Part shown: positions 33,001 through 44,422 of the stretch, one piece after another | How the letters are laid out: each line of letters opens with the position of its first letter | Position numbering within the stretch: position 1 is the first letter of the stretch | DNA from: Adiantum capillus-veneris | Taxonomy: Eukaryota; Streptophyta; Polypodiopsida; Polypodiales; Pteridaceae | Assembly: GCA_014529385.2 (NCBI GenBank) | Contig: CM043956.1 | Span: 60,333,120 to 60,397,119, forward strand | DNA: 64,000 bases | Direction: 5' to 3' | Made by a program: the position numbers and the translations under genes | The notes under the pieces: generated by a model | Databases searched by the model: none | Told to the model about the DNA's origin: nothing | Seen by the model: the letters and a program-made list of their open reading frames with translations, nothing else

Positions 33001-34064
33001 GTTTTCTGACTAGGTGCGTCTGTCTTTGGTCCATCATCTGTCTTTGGACTCGTGTCACTTTCCGTGTTCTTTGTCTCTGGATTCTCATCAGCTTTCTTTT
33101 GAGCTTGTGCTCTCATAACTACTTGAACTAGTACAACATTTTCATTTTCTGAGCTACTAGGGAGCTGAACAATCCCTGATACATTTGTCGTGATTTTCCT
33201 GATTTGGTTTGGGTTTTTCGGGCAATCGGGGATCAAGTGAGTGATGCCACACTCAAGACAATAGGCATTTACTTCAGTGATCTCCGTATGAGGACATTGT
33301 TTGACCAAGTGGTTGTCACGACTTTTGTGACAATCTGTCTCTGGTTGAGGAGATTCTTTTAGCATTTCCTCTTGGCTATAAGCAAGCTTTGACCTAAATA
33401 AGCCGCTATTTTCAATGAATCGCAATGTCCTTTCGTCCATTTCATACCTTCTTTCTTTTGACTGAAACCCAGGAGGTGGAGGTTGTACCGGCCTCACCAC
33501 TCCATGTGTTTTTATCACATTTTGTTGCTCTGAAGGGTAGTACTCACTTTGGTTGCTATACCACATTTTAGCTGGTATTGGCGTTGGTTTATTTGATGCT
33601 TCCATCATTGGCATGTATCTCATGTCTACCTGCATTTTAGCACCTGGCAGCGGAGGTTGTTGTCCTAAGACAAGCTGTGGACTTAAAAATCCTACTGGTC
33701 TTGGCGCATTCCCCGTAATGTATCTAGGTGGAGTAGGTGCTTCTGGAACAGGTTGTACATACCTCTCCCTAGCATTTTCCATGCTATAATAGCACTCTTC
33801 CCCCATATGGTTCGTCCATTTTCTCTCAATTTCAAACCACTTTGGCTCTCCCAAATCAGACCTTACAAGAGGAATCAACCTCTTGACCAAGTCGTCGATA
33901 AGCTTTTCTTGATCAATAGGTGCGGTTGGCTTGTCAATGGACTCACTTATCTGTGAAACACTGTGCTGAGAGTATGTGTCATCTACTTAGGGTAAACCCC
34001 CCCTTCTAAACACACTGGTGCAGTCAGAATTTTCAATTTGGTCTCTAGAACCCCCTTGAGACAT
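30087..34064 (-). pseudogene. E3 gag-protease-W-x-P-K polyprotein
   Basis: One frame from ATG at 34064 (MSQGGSRDQIEN) to TAG at 30089-30087, about 1325 codons. Order: gag N-terminus; Pro-rich region; two zinc-knuckle-like motifs CHKSRDNHLVKQC (about 33294-33332) and CLECGITHLIPDC (about 33219-33260); linker with NNQTQEQRWMTYPYAELE; retropepsin with AILDSGAG (near 31806) and IILGRPFMRQL; an FCDENGYDVVPYF segment shared with E1; then eight W-x-P-K or W-x-K-K motifs (30990-30150). Seven in-frame stops lie at 33989, 32903, 32240, 31295, 31145, 31109 and 30194 (first base, minus strand). All fit C-to-T changes and there is no frameshift. Catalytic D-S-G is intact. Confidence 0.85.
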
Positions 34065-34606
34065 CCTACTCGTAGGATGTCTATGTTTACAGAATTGCGG
34101 GTTTTCTTCACAGAACCCTTGCAATTGCTCTTTTATATGCACAGCATCAGTCAGTCATACACAAATATCCACAAAAGCTTGTTTAATGCATTTTTACCCT
34201 CAAAAGCACACTTTTTTCGTGATTTCAAATGCAATCAAGCACTTTAGCGAATAATTCAATGTTGAATAGCTCTAGATCAGAATCGGATCACTTACCTAAA
34301 GCTACTCCTACAAATCATATGGGGTTTTGCATCTATGAGTAGGAAAACGCTTCACTGCCACACACGGACTAGTAAACGCTTTTATCACCTCACAAATCAC
34401 TCGACCACCAACAACTACTCTAATCCACAGATCCTAACTAAACCAATCTAGTCGAAAACCCTCGGCAAGACACACGCTTCCTGCCTATTCACTTGATCGC
34501 GGAATATCCTCTTCCGGATCCACTTAAGAAAAACGCTTTCTTTAGCCCAAACTAAATCAAGCAACCATCACACGAGTGTTAGTAGGAAACCTACTTAGGT
34601 CCTTGT
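34065..34606 (-). other. E3 5' leader
   Basis: About 540 bp between the primer site and the gag ATG, no recognisable frame. CATCCTACTCGTAGGATG (34062-34079), overlapping the gag ATG, is a perfect 8-bp inverted repeat with a 2-nt loop. Confidence 0.6.
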
Positions 34607-34626
34607 GTCCCCGGCAGCGGCGCCAA
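34607..34626 (-). other. E3 primer-binding site, tRNA-Asp
   Basis: On the minus strand TTGGCGCCGCTGCCGGGG and two more bases, abutting the 5' LTR. Complementary to the 3' end of plant tRNA-Asp(GUC) with one mismatch, so reverse transcription would be primed by that tRNA. Confidence 0.9.
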
Positions 34627-35584
34627 TGTTGGACGGGGAGCGACTCACACACCCATGAAGTGCATGCAAACACTACCTAGATCAACATAATGTCAATCGA
34701 GGACACAGATGACACGATAGGCACACGGAGGAAATCTCTTAAGCTTGTCAGGCTGAGACCATCCTACACATACAACACTCTGGAAGGCCAACTAAACCAC
34801 AATCAAGAACCTCATTGCCCTCAACTACACCACCTAGCCACATACACACATACGAAAGGTAACTCACCTAATCATGCCAGATTCATACGAAACTTAAGGA
34901 ACACCATCCCCTCACTAGGATACACCTGTCCCTAAGCTTCTACACTCAAAACCCTCACTCTAAACCCATCTGCGGAAAACGCGTAGGATGATAGAGCAGA
35001 ATTTTGAAAGTGCCCGAAATTGAAATTTATGAGTACCTATGCATAGCTTATGTCGCCACGATTCTATAGACTACTAGCACGCAGAAAACAGACATCGTTT
35101 GATACACTTAAGGCCACAAATAGCTCGTAGATGCGTCGGCGTGTGCGCTTCGTCTCGCGTGGAATGCTTGGCATCGTCGCGTAGCTCTCCTCAAGCCTAC
35201 AGCAATGGTGCAGTCGGATCTCCAATGCGTTGAGCGAGCCGGGCGTAGCGAGAGGATGAAGCTCGCGCTCACTCTCTTTCTCTCTCACACACAGTAGACG
35301 ACAGCGCTAAAGTTTGATTATGATAAAAGTCTCCTTTACAAAATGACCTAGGTACCTTATATACTAAGGCTACCTTAGGTTTAACCAAAAATGGGGCTGA
35401 AAGGGTCAAATGGCTTTGTATTTACAATCTGGAAGCGCCATTGCACCCCGGGTTCTGAAACTAGGATAACTACTCATTACAAATAACGTTTATATCCATA
35501 ATGCGCAGCATTTCATAACTCGCAAAAGATAAGACTTTGGTACGAAACTTGAGTTATGTTGTGTTGTTGACCTAGCGGTCAACA
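34627..35584 (-). repeat. E3 5' LTR with promoter
   Basis: 958 bp. On the minus strand TATATAAG (35356-35363) is a TATA-box candidate at a sensible distance from the primer site. Differs from the 3' LTR at about 13 positions, mostly transitions. Confidence 0.95.
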
Positions 35585-35589
35585 ACTAC

Positions 35590-35662
35590 TCATGCAAAAG
35601 CTATATGGGCCCCAAAGTTTTGATCCACCTAATTTCCAAATTTGGGAGGGGGGGGGGGGGGG
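35590..35662 (+). other. E1 3' internal end and 15-G polypurine tract, between units
   Basis: Resumes E1 after E3: CTATATGGGCCCCAAAGTTT and the GPQSFDPPNF coding end, then GGGA plus 15 G (35648-35662). Confidence 0.8.
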
Positions 35663-38300
35663 AGGAGACATGAAGAAAGACAATGATTGCAGAACGCACG
35701 CAAAAGGTTTTATATATATTACGAGTATACTAACCTGCACTGTCTTACGATGGTTTAAACCTTGTTGTGCTTTATTGCGATTTGAATTTTTTTTTAAAAG
35801 CTAAACAGTGCCTGAAAAGTAAGTAAAGGGGGATCAGGTCATGACCGGGCCAAAAGTAATTCTATTGTCTTGTATATACTCCATACATGAGAGCTTTTTG
35901 TATTTTCTTTCTAATTATATGGTCAACCATAGTCAAAAATTGAGAAAATTATAAAAATAGACCAACGGTGGCTTAAACATCTGTAAATAGCAAAAAGATT
36001 ATTTTCTTAAGCCAAGAATAATTTACCTAACTTTGGGTAATTTTTAGATAATTTTTGGTTTGATTTTGCTGCATTTTGGGATTTATTGCAGTCTTTTAAA
36101 TACCTTTTTGGAATTTTCTTTCAAAAATCTTATAAAAAATCCAAAAAAGAAATAAAGAATCTGAAGCCAAATGACAAAGTAACTTAACAGAAATAACTTA
36201 CAATTTTTTTTTTGAAAGAAAAGGGAAGATATCAAATTTTGACCTAATTATGATGGTGAACAGAAGATAAACTTTTTGTATCTTGGACATACGAAGTCCA
36301 ACATGGAAATTGAAGATCTGGTGGAAATCTAAGGTATGCACATGGAATGATGGGATCAGAAAGAAAAACGGACTTCCAAAAGCATTAGGCACATGTACTA
36401 ACTTATAGGGATTTTCTAGTCATTTTCACATAGCGACTTTGCAAGTGAGAGCAACGAGCAAGCATGCGCGACCTTTGGAGATCCCATACACACATATCAG
36501 GCTAGCAATGAGTTCTATGATGCTTATAGAATTTGTGCATGCATGCCAAAAGCTAACCCACTCACCAAAAACACAAAAATAGAGTATAGGCACCTCACAT
36601 AGAAAACTAAGCACTGCACAAGGTAGAAAGTTCCAAATGAAAGGTGCAGTAGAACCCCCAAAGCATGAGGATTGCAAAAATGTGACCCAGATCAGTAGCA
36701 TGTGCCAGTGACACCCACCACGGTAGCTACCACCTGGCACCAAATCATGAATAGAGCATACCAGTAGCTAGACAGTCCACCTCTAGAGGGCCTAATGAGG
36801 CTATGATCACCTCAAATGCATACATAAAACTTAATAAAAGTAGATAAAGTGCCCAAATATCCAGATATTGTTCTCACATAGAGAATAGGTAGCCAAACTA
36901 CAGGTGTAGGGCCTCAATGGGATCTCCTTGGCATGTAGAACCCAACCATGTGATTTTAAAACAAACTAGCCTCAACTGACACTGATCGTAGTAGCTGCCA
37001 AAGGGCTCAGATGATGTTTTTTTTGGTATCAACAGGTTCTACAGGTGAAGAGGAGTCCATATACAGCTCATTTGCTCAAAATGGACCAACATGGAATTTC
37101 CACTCAAAGATTTGCATATTTTAGAATCCAACAGTAGAAAAATTGCAAAACTAGGAAAAACTTGTGCAAAAGCCTTGAATTTTGGAGCATAAGCTCCGCC
37201 TAACCATAAGGAACCAATAACCATAAGGAATGGGGCAAAACGTGGGCTAGAGTTCAACTTATCATAGAATGTGCGTTTTCAATGGATCTTTTAAAAAAGC
37301 AGGCATATTGGCTAGCCCTTGGGACAAAGTTAACAACCAAACCCTCCAAAAGTTTACAATCAACCCTTGGGACAAAGTTTACAACCAAAGCCTCCAAAAG
37401 CACATAAATAATCATAGGAAGCTACAGGGAAGATTTGAACCCAACTCCAAAACCATAACTAGGGCTTGCTTAACAGACACGACTTCCAACAAGAGGAAAA
37501 ACTAATTGTTGACCAAACCAGTTCTCCAAACTGACCATGCAGGGTGGCAGTGGACTCTACGCACCAAGGGGAACTAGATGGTATCACTCATGCTAAAAAT
37601 GGGCACAATTCACAAGTATCGTGGTTGTTGCCACATGACCTAAAAATGCACTTGAGCCAGGAAAATTGACAGCTATGGTATGTTGCCAGTCCAAAGAACC
37701 CATTTGAAGAGTAGAATACAAAAATTAAGTAAAAAAGGCACGTCAAAAGTCAAGAATTCCAACTTGGCTCCAAAAAGACCAAGTAAAAAAGGGTACAAAT
37801 ACTTTTTGGGTCTAATTTGAGGTTTTAGGTGTCCAAATTGAGCATACATAGCATGTATGGAATCAGGGAGAGACGAATATACAAAATATGTGAAGGTCAT
37901 TTAGATTTGGTAGTGATGATACCTATTGCAGCTACTTCCATTTGTCAGATTTTAGGGACTAGAGTAGACCATGATCAAGTACATCCAAAGAGGATCCCAA
38001 TGAAACCTCATATGGCAAAATTAGACACCTTGAGATGAAGATATTGACAAAACTAACTTTGAGGGTACTTACTGCACAAATGATTGACATTTGTGCAGCT
38101 CGAAATTGGATTTTTGTCATTTGTTTGCCACAGGATCAGGTACTCCTAGAAAAATGAGACACAGAAGCGCTTATCTACAAGCTTGAAGAAAAGGGAGCTA
38201 TCAGGTTGACATGCACCATATTATAGTCCAGGTCATGTTTTATCAACAAGCCATCCAAGTGCAGCATGGCCTAAGAGTTTTCAATTGTGTGTGGAAAGAG
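35663..38300 (+). repeat. E1 LTR plus leader block, between units 1 and 2
   Basis: Homologous to 6061-8050 and 61694-64000. It retains the AT-rich 36000-36460 stretch that unit 1 lacks. Local changes include a duplicated ACCATAAGGAA phrase near 37205-37227 and a duplicated CTTGGGACAAAGTT phrase near 37318-37378. No primer site convincingly identified. Non-coding. Confidence 0.6.
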
Positions 38301-38349
38301 GAGCAATGAAAGAGATGGGAGGAACCTCAAAAGCCCAAATATTTCAACA

Positions 38350-40326
38350 CCATTGCTTATACACCTCAAAATACCGACAGAGACATCTCAAGGCTAAGAG
38401 TCATTAAGGATTTCCTATCCAAGCGGATAGTTCGAGTACGACAACCCAAGGCAAAGAAGTGGCAGCACCTTCTACATCTGCAAGGACCACAACATCAAAG
38501 AAAACAACACAACCAAAATACATTAGGGATGAAGGGGCCACTAGATTTGAGTTAGCTGGATCAAAATGGATGAGGAAAAGATATAGCTCCCATAATTAGA
38601 TCCCACTACTCAAGAAAGAAATCTAGTATTGGCATACGCCAAGAGAGTGGAGCAAAGAGAGCAAAGAGCTAAGGATGAACAAGAGAAAAAGAAGAAAGGA
38701 AGGAAAAACAAAGGGAATCTGATCAAAGAAGAATAGATACAAAAGAACTTAGAAAAGAAGAGGCCCAGAGTTTGCTAGACATGATGAGAACCAAGATCAA
38801 AGAACAAATGGGCAGACATCAAAAGCGACCAACAGAAGAAGGAATAGAAGGGGAGGAGCCTAAAAGAATGACCGTAGGATCAGATCATCTCAAGTTCAAA
38901 AATGGATTAACAGGAAATATTCTGGGAATAGAGATCCCACGGACCATGTGGTAGCATTTGTGCTTCATTAGAGTTGATGAAGTGTTGAACTTTCCAACAC
39001 AGTTCAGAGGATTTGAACTAACCCTTGAAGAGGATGCCGCCACCTAGTTTGATTTTGTCAAAGCCGGGATTTTGAGTCAATGGAGGAGGTGTTTGATAAT
39101 TTTTTGGAGGAATTCTCTCAGAGAGGAATAGCTCACAACATCGTCTCGCAGATCCACAAATTCAAGCAGAAAGAAGGAGAATCTGCACGAGAAGTAGTCT
39201 TAAGGCTGAGGAGATATTTGAAGTTTAGTACCCAGTGGAAGAACTACCAACCCACTCAAGGTTTATGCTCATTTTTATCCAAGGACCAAGGAATGAAGAT
39301 CTCCAAAAAGACCTACACATGAAAAAGAGCCCTACATTGAATAAATTGACGAAAGAAGTCCTCTTCAAGACATAGAGGATTCAAATTTTTCAAGTCGGTA
39401 GGAAAATCTGAATCTGTGATAAATCAAGAACATTTCATTGAAGAGGTGCTCAAGAGGATCAATCCATTTTCTAAGCCGTACGTTAAGCAACCTAAGTGGT
39501 GTGCAATATAGTAGAAGTGGACAAATCACACGTTTGAAGAGTGCTATTACAATAAGGGATTCGTAAAGGAACACTATTATTTCCCGCAAGCCCAAGTGGC
39601 ACAGGCTCAATCCCTGCCAGTGCCAAGATACACAACATGAATTCTTCTAAAGCCAATAGGAGTTGAAAGTTCACAACCTATCTTAGGACAACAACCCCCA
39701 CTACCAGGAACGATACCTATAGGAGTCAGATACACACCAATGATAGATTAACATGAGGAGAAATCCCTAGTAACAATAACCACATATTACAAAGAGCCTA
39801 GTGGATATCTGACCAAAACTAGATCCTTTCTACATGAAGTAAAAGCGTCGGAACCTTGGCGCATGATTGGATAAATTGGACCACAAATTATTGCACATGC
39901 TACATAAGAAGGTAGATACATCTTAGGCAAATGCATATTGCTATTCATAGAAAATGGGAGATTAGCGGGATTGAGACTTGCTTTTATCAGCAGAGGGTTG
40001 CTCAAGGAGCGCCTCAACAACCCAAGGGACCATGTTATAAGTCTGGCGGAGACCACTTGATGAGAGACTGTTCTCACAAGGAAATCATTATGGTGAATGC
40101 ATATTGCCTAGAGTGTGGAATCACTCATTTGATCCCCAATTACCCAAATAGCCCTAACAAAGGAGAAAAATTGACATTGCATATACTCAAGGCAATACAA
40201 TCTAGCAATGGGTCAGAAAACAAAGCTGTGATACCAATCCAAGTGACCATAAGAGTTCAAGCCCAAAACGTGGTAGACGAACCCATTATTGAAGAACCAA
40301 AAACCAATGCACCTAGCATTGAATGA
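38350..40326 (+). pseudogene. E1 gag, unit 2
   Basis: Close copy of 8051-10123 with the same order: basic coiled-coil-like segment, gag core (39080-39322), knuckles CYKSGGDHLMRDC (40033-40071) and CLECGITHLIPNY (40106-40144). About 70 bp near 39358 that are present in unit 1 are deleted here, and the 60-bp duplication of unit 1 is absent. Many of the same stops are shared with unit 1, so gag was already dead before the array formed. Confidence 0.8.
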
Positions 40327-40499
40327 AAAAGTCAGCAAAACACGTGGAAAGCTAGGAAGGAACATGAGCAAAATTCGTTAGTTGAAGTGCTAAACCAAAT
40401 GAAAGAAAAACCTAAGAAAACTAGAAGGAGGAACATACGAGGAAAAGGGAACCCATGAGGTTGTTCTAGAGCCAGGCATAGTTGAAAAAACCAAAAGTG

Positions 40500-41929
40500 C
40501 TATTTTAAGAGGATCCATTTTGGTAGAAAAGATCAATGAACCATTAGATGCCCTCCTTAAATCCTATGATGCTGCACGACTTAGAAACAATCAAACTCAA
40601 GAGCAACGGTGGATGACATATCCATATGCGGAGCTAGAAGAGCAAAGGCTTGAAATGTGCCAGAAAATGATTCAAACCACCCAAGCTCTACTAGAACCTT
40701 CAGTTGGAAAACTTGAGGAGGTGATCCTTGTCCCAGCAACACCAATAATCCCACCAAACCAGAAGCAAATAGAGCTAGATTCTAGTAACAAGAGCGGACA
40801 AGAGCTCAAGGACCCAACAAAAGAACCAAGGATAGTGATGAATACCATGGATAACATTTCCGAGTAATTCCACCTAGGTATACCAAAGGATTGTAAAGAA
40901 AAATGGTCTTGACAAACTATGGAAACAAGTCAAAAAGGCCAATGAAGCTAGTGAGCTGAACAAATGTGTAAACTAGACCAGTGATGAAAGAGGGGTGTTT
41001 CTTCCACTGATAGAGGAATTTGAGATTGGATCTCAAATGAGTCTAGAAGTGTACTCATATTAGGGAGACCAAGGATCTATTCAATCTATAGACAACCAAC
41101 CCCATCGTCTTATATGGGTGAGCATGAAGCCAAGTCTGATCTTGTTGCGGTCCTATCCCAAAGACTCTCTTCCAAGAAAGTCATTGACTCTAAGGGACTG
41201 ATAGACATTTTTTCAACATCTGTGACATGCACAATAATGTTAGTTGAGCTTATATAAGTATGGCCAAACATGTGCATGATGGTAGGAAGCTGTCCAGAAA
41301 TGTTTTGGTGTAAAGGATCCTTCATCTCACAAATTCAAGGAGGAATCCAAGAAGTTGGAAAACCTCACCTTTTCAAGGTGTCACCACCATGGAAATTCTT
41401 GACAGTGGAGATGAGGTAGCCATTGTTACAAAAGAAACATGGAAAAAATGGAGAAAACCGGCTTTAAGAGCAACACAAATGAAACTACATCTTAGAGATG
41501 GATATTAGGGCTTCTAGAGAAATTAACTGTCACCTCTTGGTAATTGAATATGAGTATATATTTGCTATTGTTGATTCTGGCAAGAAGAACAACTATGAAA
41601 TAATACCGGAAAGAACATTCATGAGACAGTTAAAAATGGTCCAGGATTGGGGGTATGACCATATATACCTGAGAAACACGGAGACAACAACCAAGATAAA
41701 TCTAAAAGACCATATTTACAAGGATGTAATAAGAACACCGATTGAGGAGTTTAATTCAGCTACATTAACCAAATCTAAACTCCCAACATGGTTAGGTAAG
41801 TCCAAACAGCTATGGATTTGCGGAGCTTTAGATTATGGAAGCTTAAAGCATGAGGAGTGCATCTTAGAAAGGGTTTTAGAAGATAAAGACTACATCCCAA
41901 ATCCCGTTCCAGAAGGATTGGAGCCTTGA
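40500..41929 (+). pseudogene. E1 gag-pro linker and first retropepsin, unit 2
   Basis: Linker 40520-40867 (open frame, LDALLKSYDAARLRNNQTQE) and protease to 41929. The active-site segment still reads D-S-G (GACAGTGGA at 41401), unlike unit 1. FMRQLKMVQDWGYDHIYL and EEFNSATLTKSKLPTWLG match E3. From about 40863 to 41402 I see no difference from unit 1 (10661-11200), although flanking parts differ by a few percent. Confidence 0.75.
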
Positions 41930-41944
41930 GTATGGGAACACATT

Positions 41945-42548
41945 TTGGAAATTTTGGTGGATGTGTGCATTGTGACAACAAACTTTTGTGACAAGGATGG
42001 CTATGACGTGATCCCATATTACATGGTCAATGTAGTTGAGAAGCAGGGTGAGAGTCAAGCCTCAAATGAACCAAAACTAATAAAACAAGGCAAGGATGGA
42101 GAGGAAGAGTTTTTTTGTGACTCCTTGGAGCATTTCAAGTATGATGAAGATTTTGACAACCCGAGCGACCGAGAAGAAACCATAACAAATGACAGGTTTT
42201 ATGACTTTCCCATCATAAACCTAGGCGACAAGAATGTTACACAAAGAAAAGAGCCTTAAACGTGTCCAGAGAAAATCTAATGCCGAGAATAAAAGGAAAA
42301 ACACAATTTTTGTTGCTTGTTAAGGCAGAAGATTGTAAAGAATACAAAGAGCCTTAAATGTGTCCAAAGAAAATCTAATGCCGAGAATAAAAGGAAAAAC
42401 ACAATTTTTGATGCTTGTAAAGGCAGAAGATTGTGTAAAAAAAGACAAAACTCTTGGGTCAGTTCACAAAAACACAGGACACAAAAACAAAGGAGGGTAT
42501 TAAGAGCTTGAGGAAGCAAGCTCAAAAGGCTAAAACAAAAACAAAACA
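41945..42548 (+). pseudogene. E1 protease-to-RT spacer, unit 2, cut at inversion
   Basis: Same content as 11743-12350, including the tandem duplication (starts at 42252 and 42350, period 98 bp). It ends at ACAAAACAAC, after which sequence is E2 gag in reverse. RT and the front of integrase of this unit are missing. Confidence 0.75.
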
Positions 42549-43330
42549 ACATTCCATGTCCAGACTCTTTGCAATTCCAACATTGCAAGACTCTCCTAGG
42601 TCGTCGTGGCTCTTGCTCTTCTGGCTTCTTTGCTTGTATCTTTGGACCTATAGCTTGTGCAAGGTGAAGTGACACGTTGCTTAAAGATTCAAATAACTTC
42701 TCAATCACTTCAGAAGTTACCTCAAGAATCTCTCTAGATGTTGATGCTTGCAATTTTCCCTTAGGTCTAGGACCCTGTATTGGAACCTCTCCTCTTAGAC
42801 ACTTGAGTTTCCTATACTTCTCAACAGCCCTAGTTTCAGCTACGTCAAAGGTAGCAGATGCACCCGCCTCAACTTTTATCTTGAGTGTGGGAAAGAGACC
42901 GGCTATGAACCTCTCCTTCTTTAGGAACTCTACAGCATCACCAGGGTTAGCAACATTTCTTACCCATACAGCCCAAAGACATAGAAACTCTTGTTTATAC
43001 ATGTAGTAGTCATCTATGTCTTTTTGTTTGTGAGGAACAATGTCTTGCCATAGATTTTTAAGTGTTTTGGGGATCAAAGAAGTATCTCTTGAAATGATTC
43101 ACAACTTTCGTGTAATTCTTTTTAACTTCCTCAGGCAAAGAGTCAAACCAAGTGCTAACATCTTTCCTAAGGACAACCTCAAACATTTCTACACGTTCTT
43201 GATCAATTACTATCCTCTTGATACGGGAAGATCTCTTGAAATTCGCTAAAAATAATTTTGCATCCTCTCCAGGGTCTCCAAAGAAAAGAGGATATCCAAA
43301 CATTTGCCGTTCGGCCTCCATTGAATCAAT
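42549..43330 (-). pseudogene. E2 gag N-terminal two thirds, inverted (copy 2)
   Basis: Minus-strand reading MEAERQMFGYPLFFGDPGED (from about 43321), DVSTWFDSLPEEVKKNYTKV, YKQEFLCLWAVWVRNVANPG, ending at CWNCKESGHGM, the first part of the zinc knuckle, at the breakpoint. A frameshift after the shared stop near 43070. The longer frame running past the breakpoint to 42277 is a chimera with antisense E1 sequence. Confidence 0.85.
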
Positions 43331-44421
43331 TTCAAAGTGACTCCCATTTTTTTTCTTAAAAAGATCTACACAATAATGTTTTCTAGATGGCAATTTGTTC
43401 TATAAAAAAATAAAAATATGCACATCAAACGATCTAAGATAATCAACAAGAGGTAGGATGACACGGTTTGGTGATGCAATACTTTCTCCTACTCTTTGGG
43501 CACCAAACATGAGCACCGTACGTTGTTGAAAATGGATCTTTCTCTAATTGCAACATTTATTCTAATGTGTGGAGTGAAATGAAAGGGGAAAACCTCTATT
43601 CTTGGGCCATTATCCATTGTCTATGCATGACCTAATGCTTAAAACAAATCAAAAATATAGACGTCCAAACTAAGGTCGTACCTAATGAGAAGCAAAATAA
43701 AAGGATTTACTGAAGCATTTATCTCGGCCAACCTAAGAGGATCTAAAATTCTACAAATTACACGTTGAAATTGCAACTTAGTACTAACAATTATGTGTAC
43801 CTTTTGCCTCGCAATGGGAATGAAAGGATCATACAAATTCTCGTGATTCATGCAAACTACTTGACTATGCAAAAGGTCGATCCTACACACAAATACACAT
43901 GCCGTTCCTCCATGGGGGCACCAAAATTGAGGCGGTACGGGGTGGGCAACAAGAGAGACGACCTCTAAACACCCCTCTAGGCTATCGTGCTACTCAATTG
44001 GGGCTGGGGCAACCACAAGCACAACACAACAACCAACCCATAGCCAAACCCAAATAAGATAGGGGCACCACCTAGTTATGGTATGTGAACTAGGACGCAA
44101 GAGAGAATTTTTTCAAAACTAAGAAGATGCACCACAAAACACACACAACCAACCTCACACCAAGACACACACAAAATGGACTAGAGGGAGCTAGAGCAAA
44201 GGGAAGAGAGAGAGGAATGGATCTTGCATAATACCTTATTTGTGACTTGCAAATGGATATGGCTCATTATGATGCTATCGTAGAGCTTGTACAAAAACTA
44301 ACTCAATGCTTAGTGAATGTTAAAACATTGCCAACACACACATACTGTCTTAGGGTGTGGGAGACCTCTCATCACAATACCCTCTTACAATGTGGAACTT
44401 ATCCATCTGTGGTTCTTTAGG
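42549..44421 (-). other. Inverted and internally deleted segment of unit 2
   Basis: 42549-44391 is the reverse complement of E2 sequence equivalent to 16688-18592 (LTR end, primer region, leader, gag). 44392-44421 is the reverse complement of 30 bp of E1 equivalent to 12355-12384. At 44423 E2 gag resumes in the plus direction exactly where the inverted part left off. One inversion with breakpoints in E1 (about 12354) and E2 (about 18592), plus loss of about 4.3 kb, explains it. The long GT microsatellite is reduced to a few units. Confidence 0.85.
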
Positions 44422-44422
44422 T

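Larger units (their letters stand above)
27431..35584 (-). mobile_element. E3, complete pol-less LTR retrotransposon inserted in E1
   Basis: 8154 bp with 958-bp LTRs (27431-28388 and 34627-35584), TGTTGG...TCAACA... ends, 5-bp TSD ACTAC, tRNA-Asp primer site and purine tract, all in the minus orientation. I count about 13 differences between the LTRs (about 1.4 percent), so it is the youngest LTR element here. It encodes gag, one retropepsin and a W-x-P-K domain in a single frame, but has no RT, RNase H or integrase homology. It must have relied on enzymes in trans. Shared gag-pro and repeat domain make E1-type elements the obvious candidate. Confidence 0.9.

Noticed and set aside
42277-43077. 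266-codon minus-strand frame
   Set aside because: Only the first part is E2 gag. After the inversion breakpoint at about 42549 it runs into antisense E1 sequence, so it is a chimeric frame, not a gene.
44317-44422. N-terminal part of the long plus-strand frame ending at 45429
   Set aside because: Antisense LTR plus breakpoint sequence. The gag-protease homology begins only at 44423.
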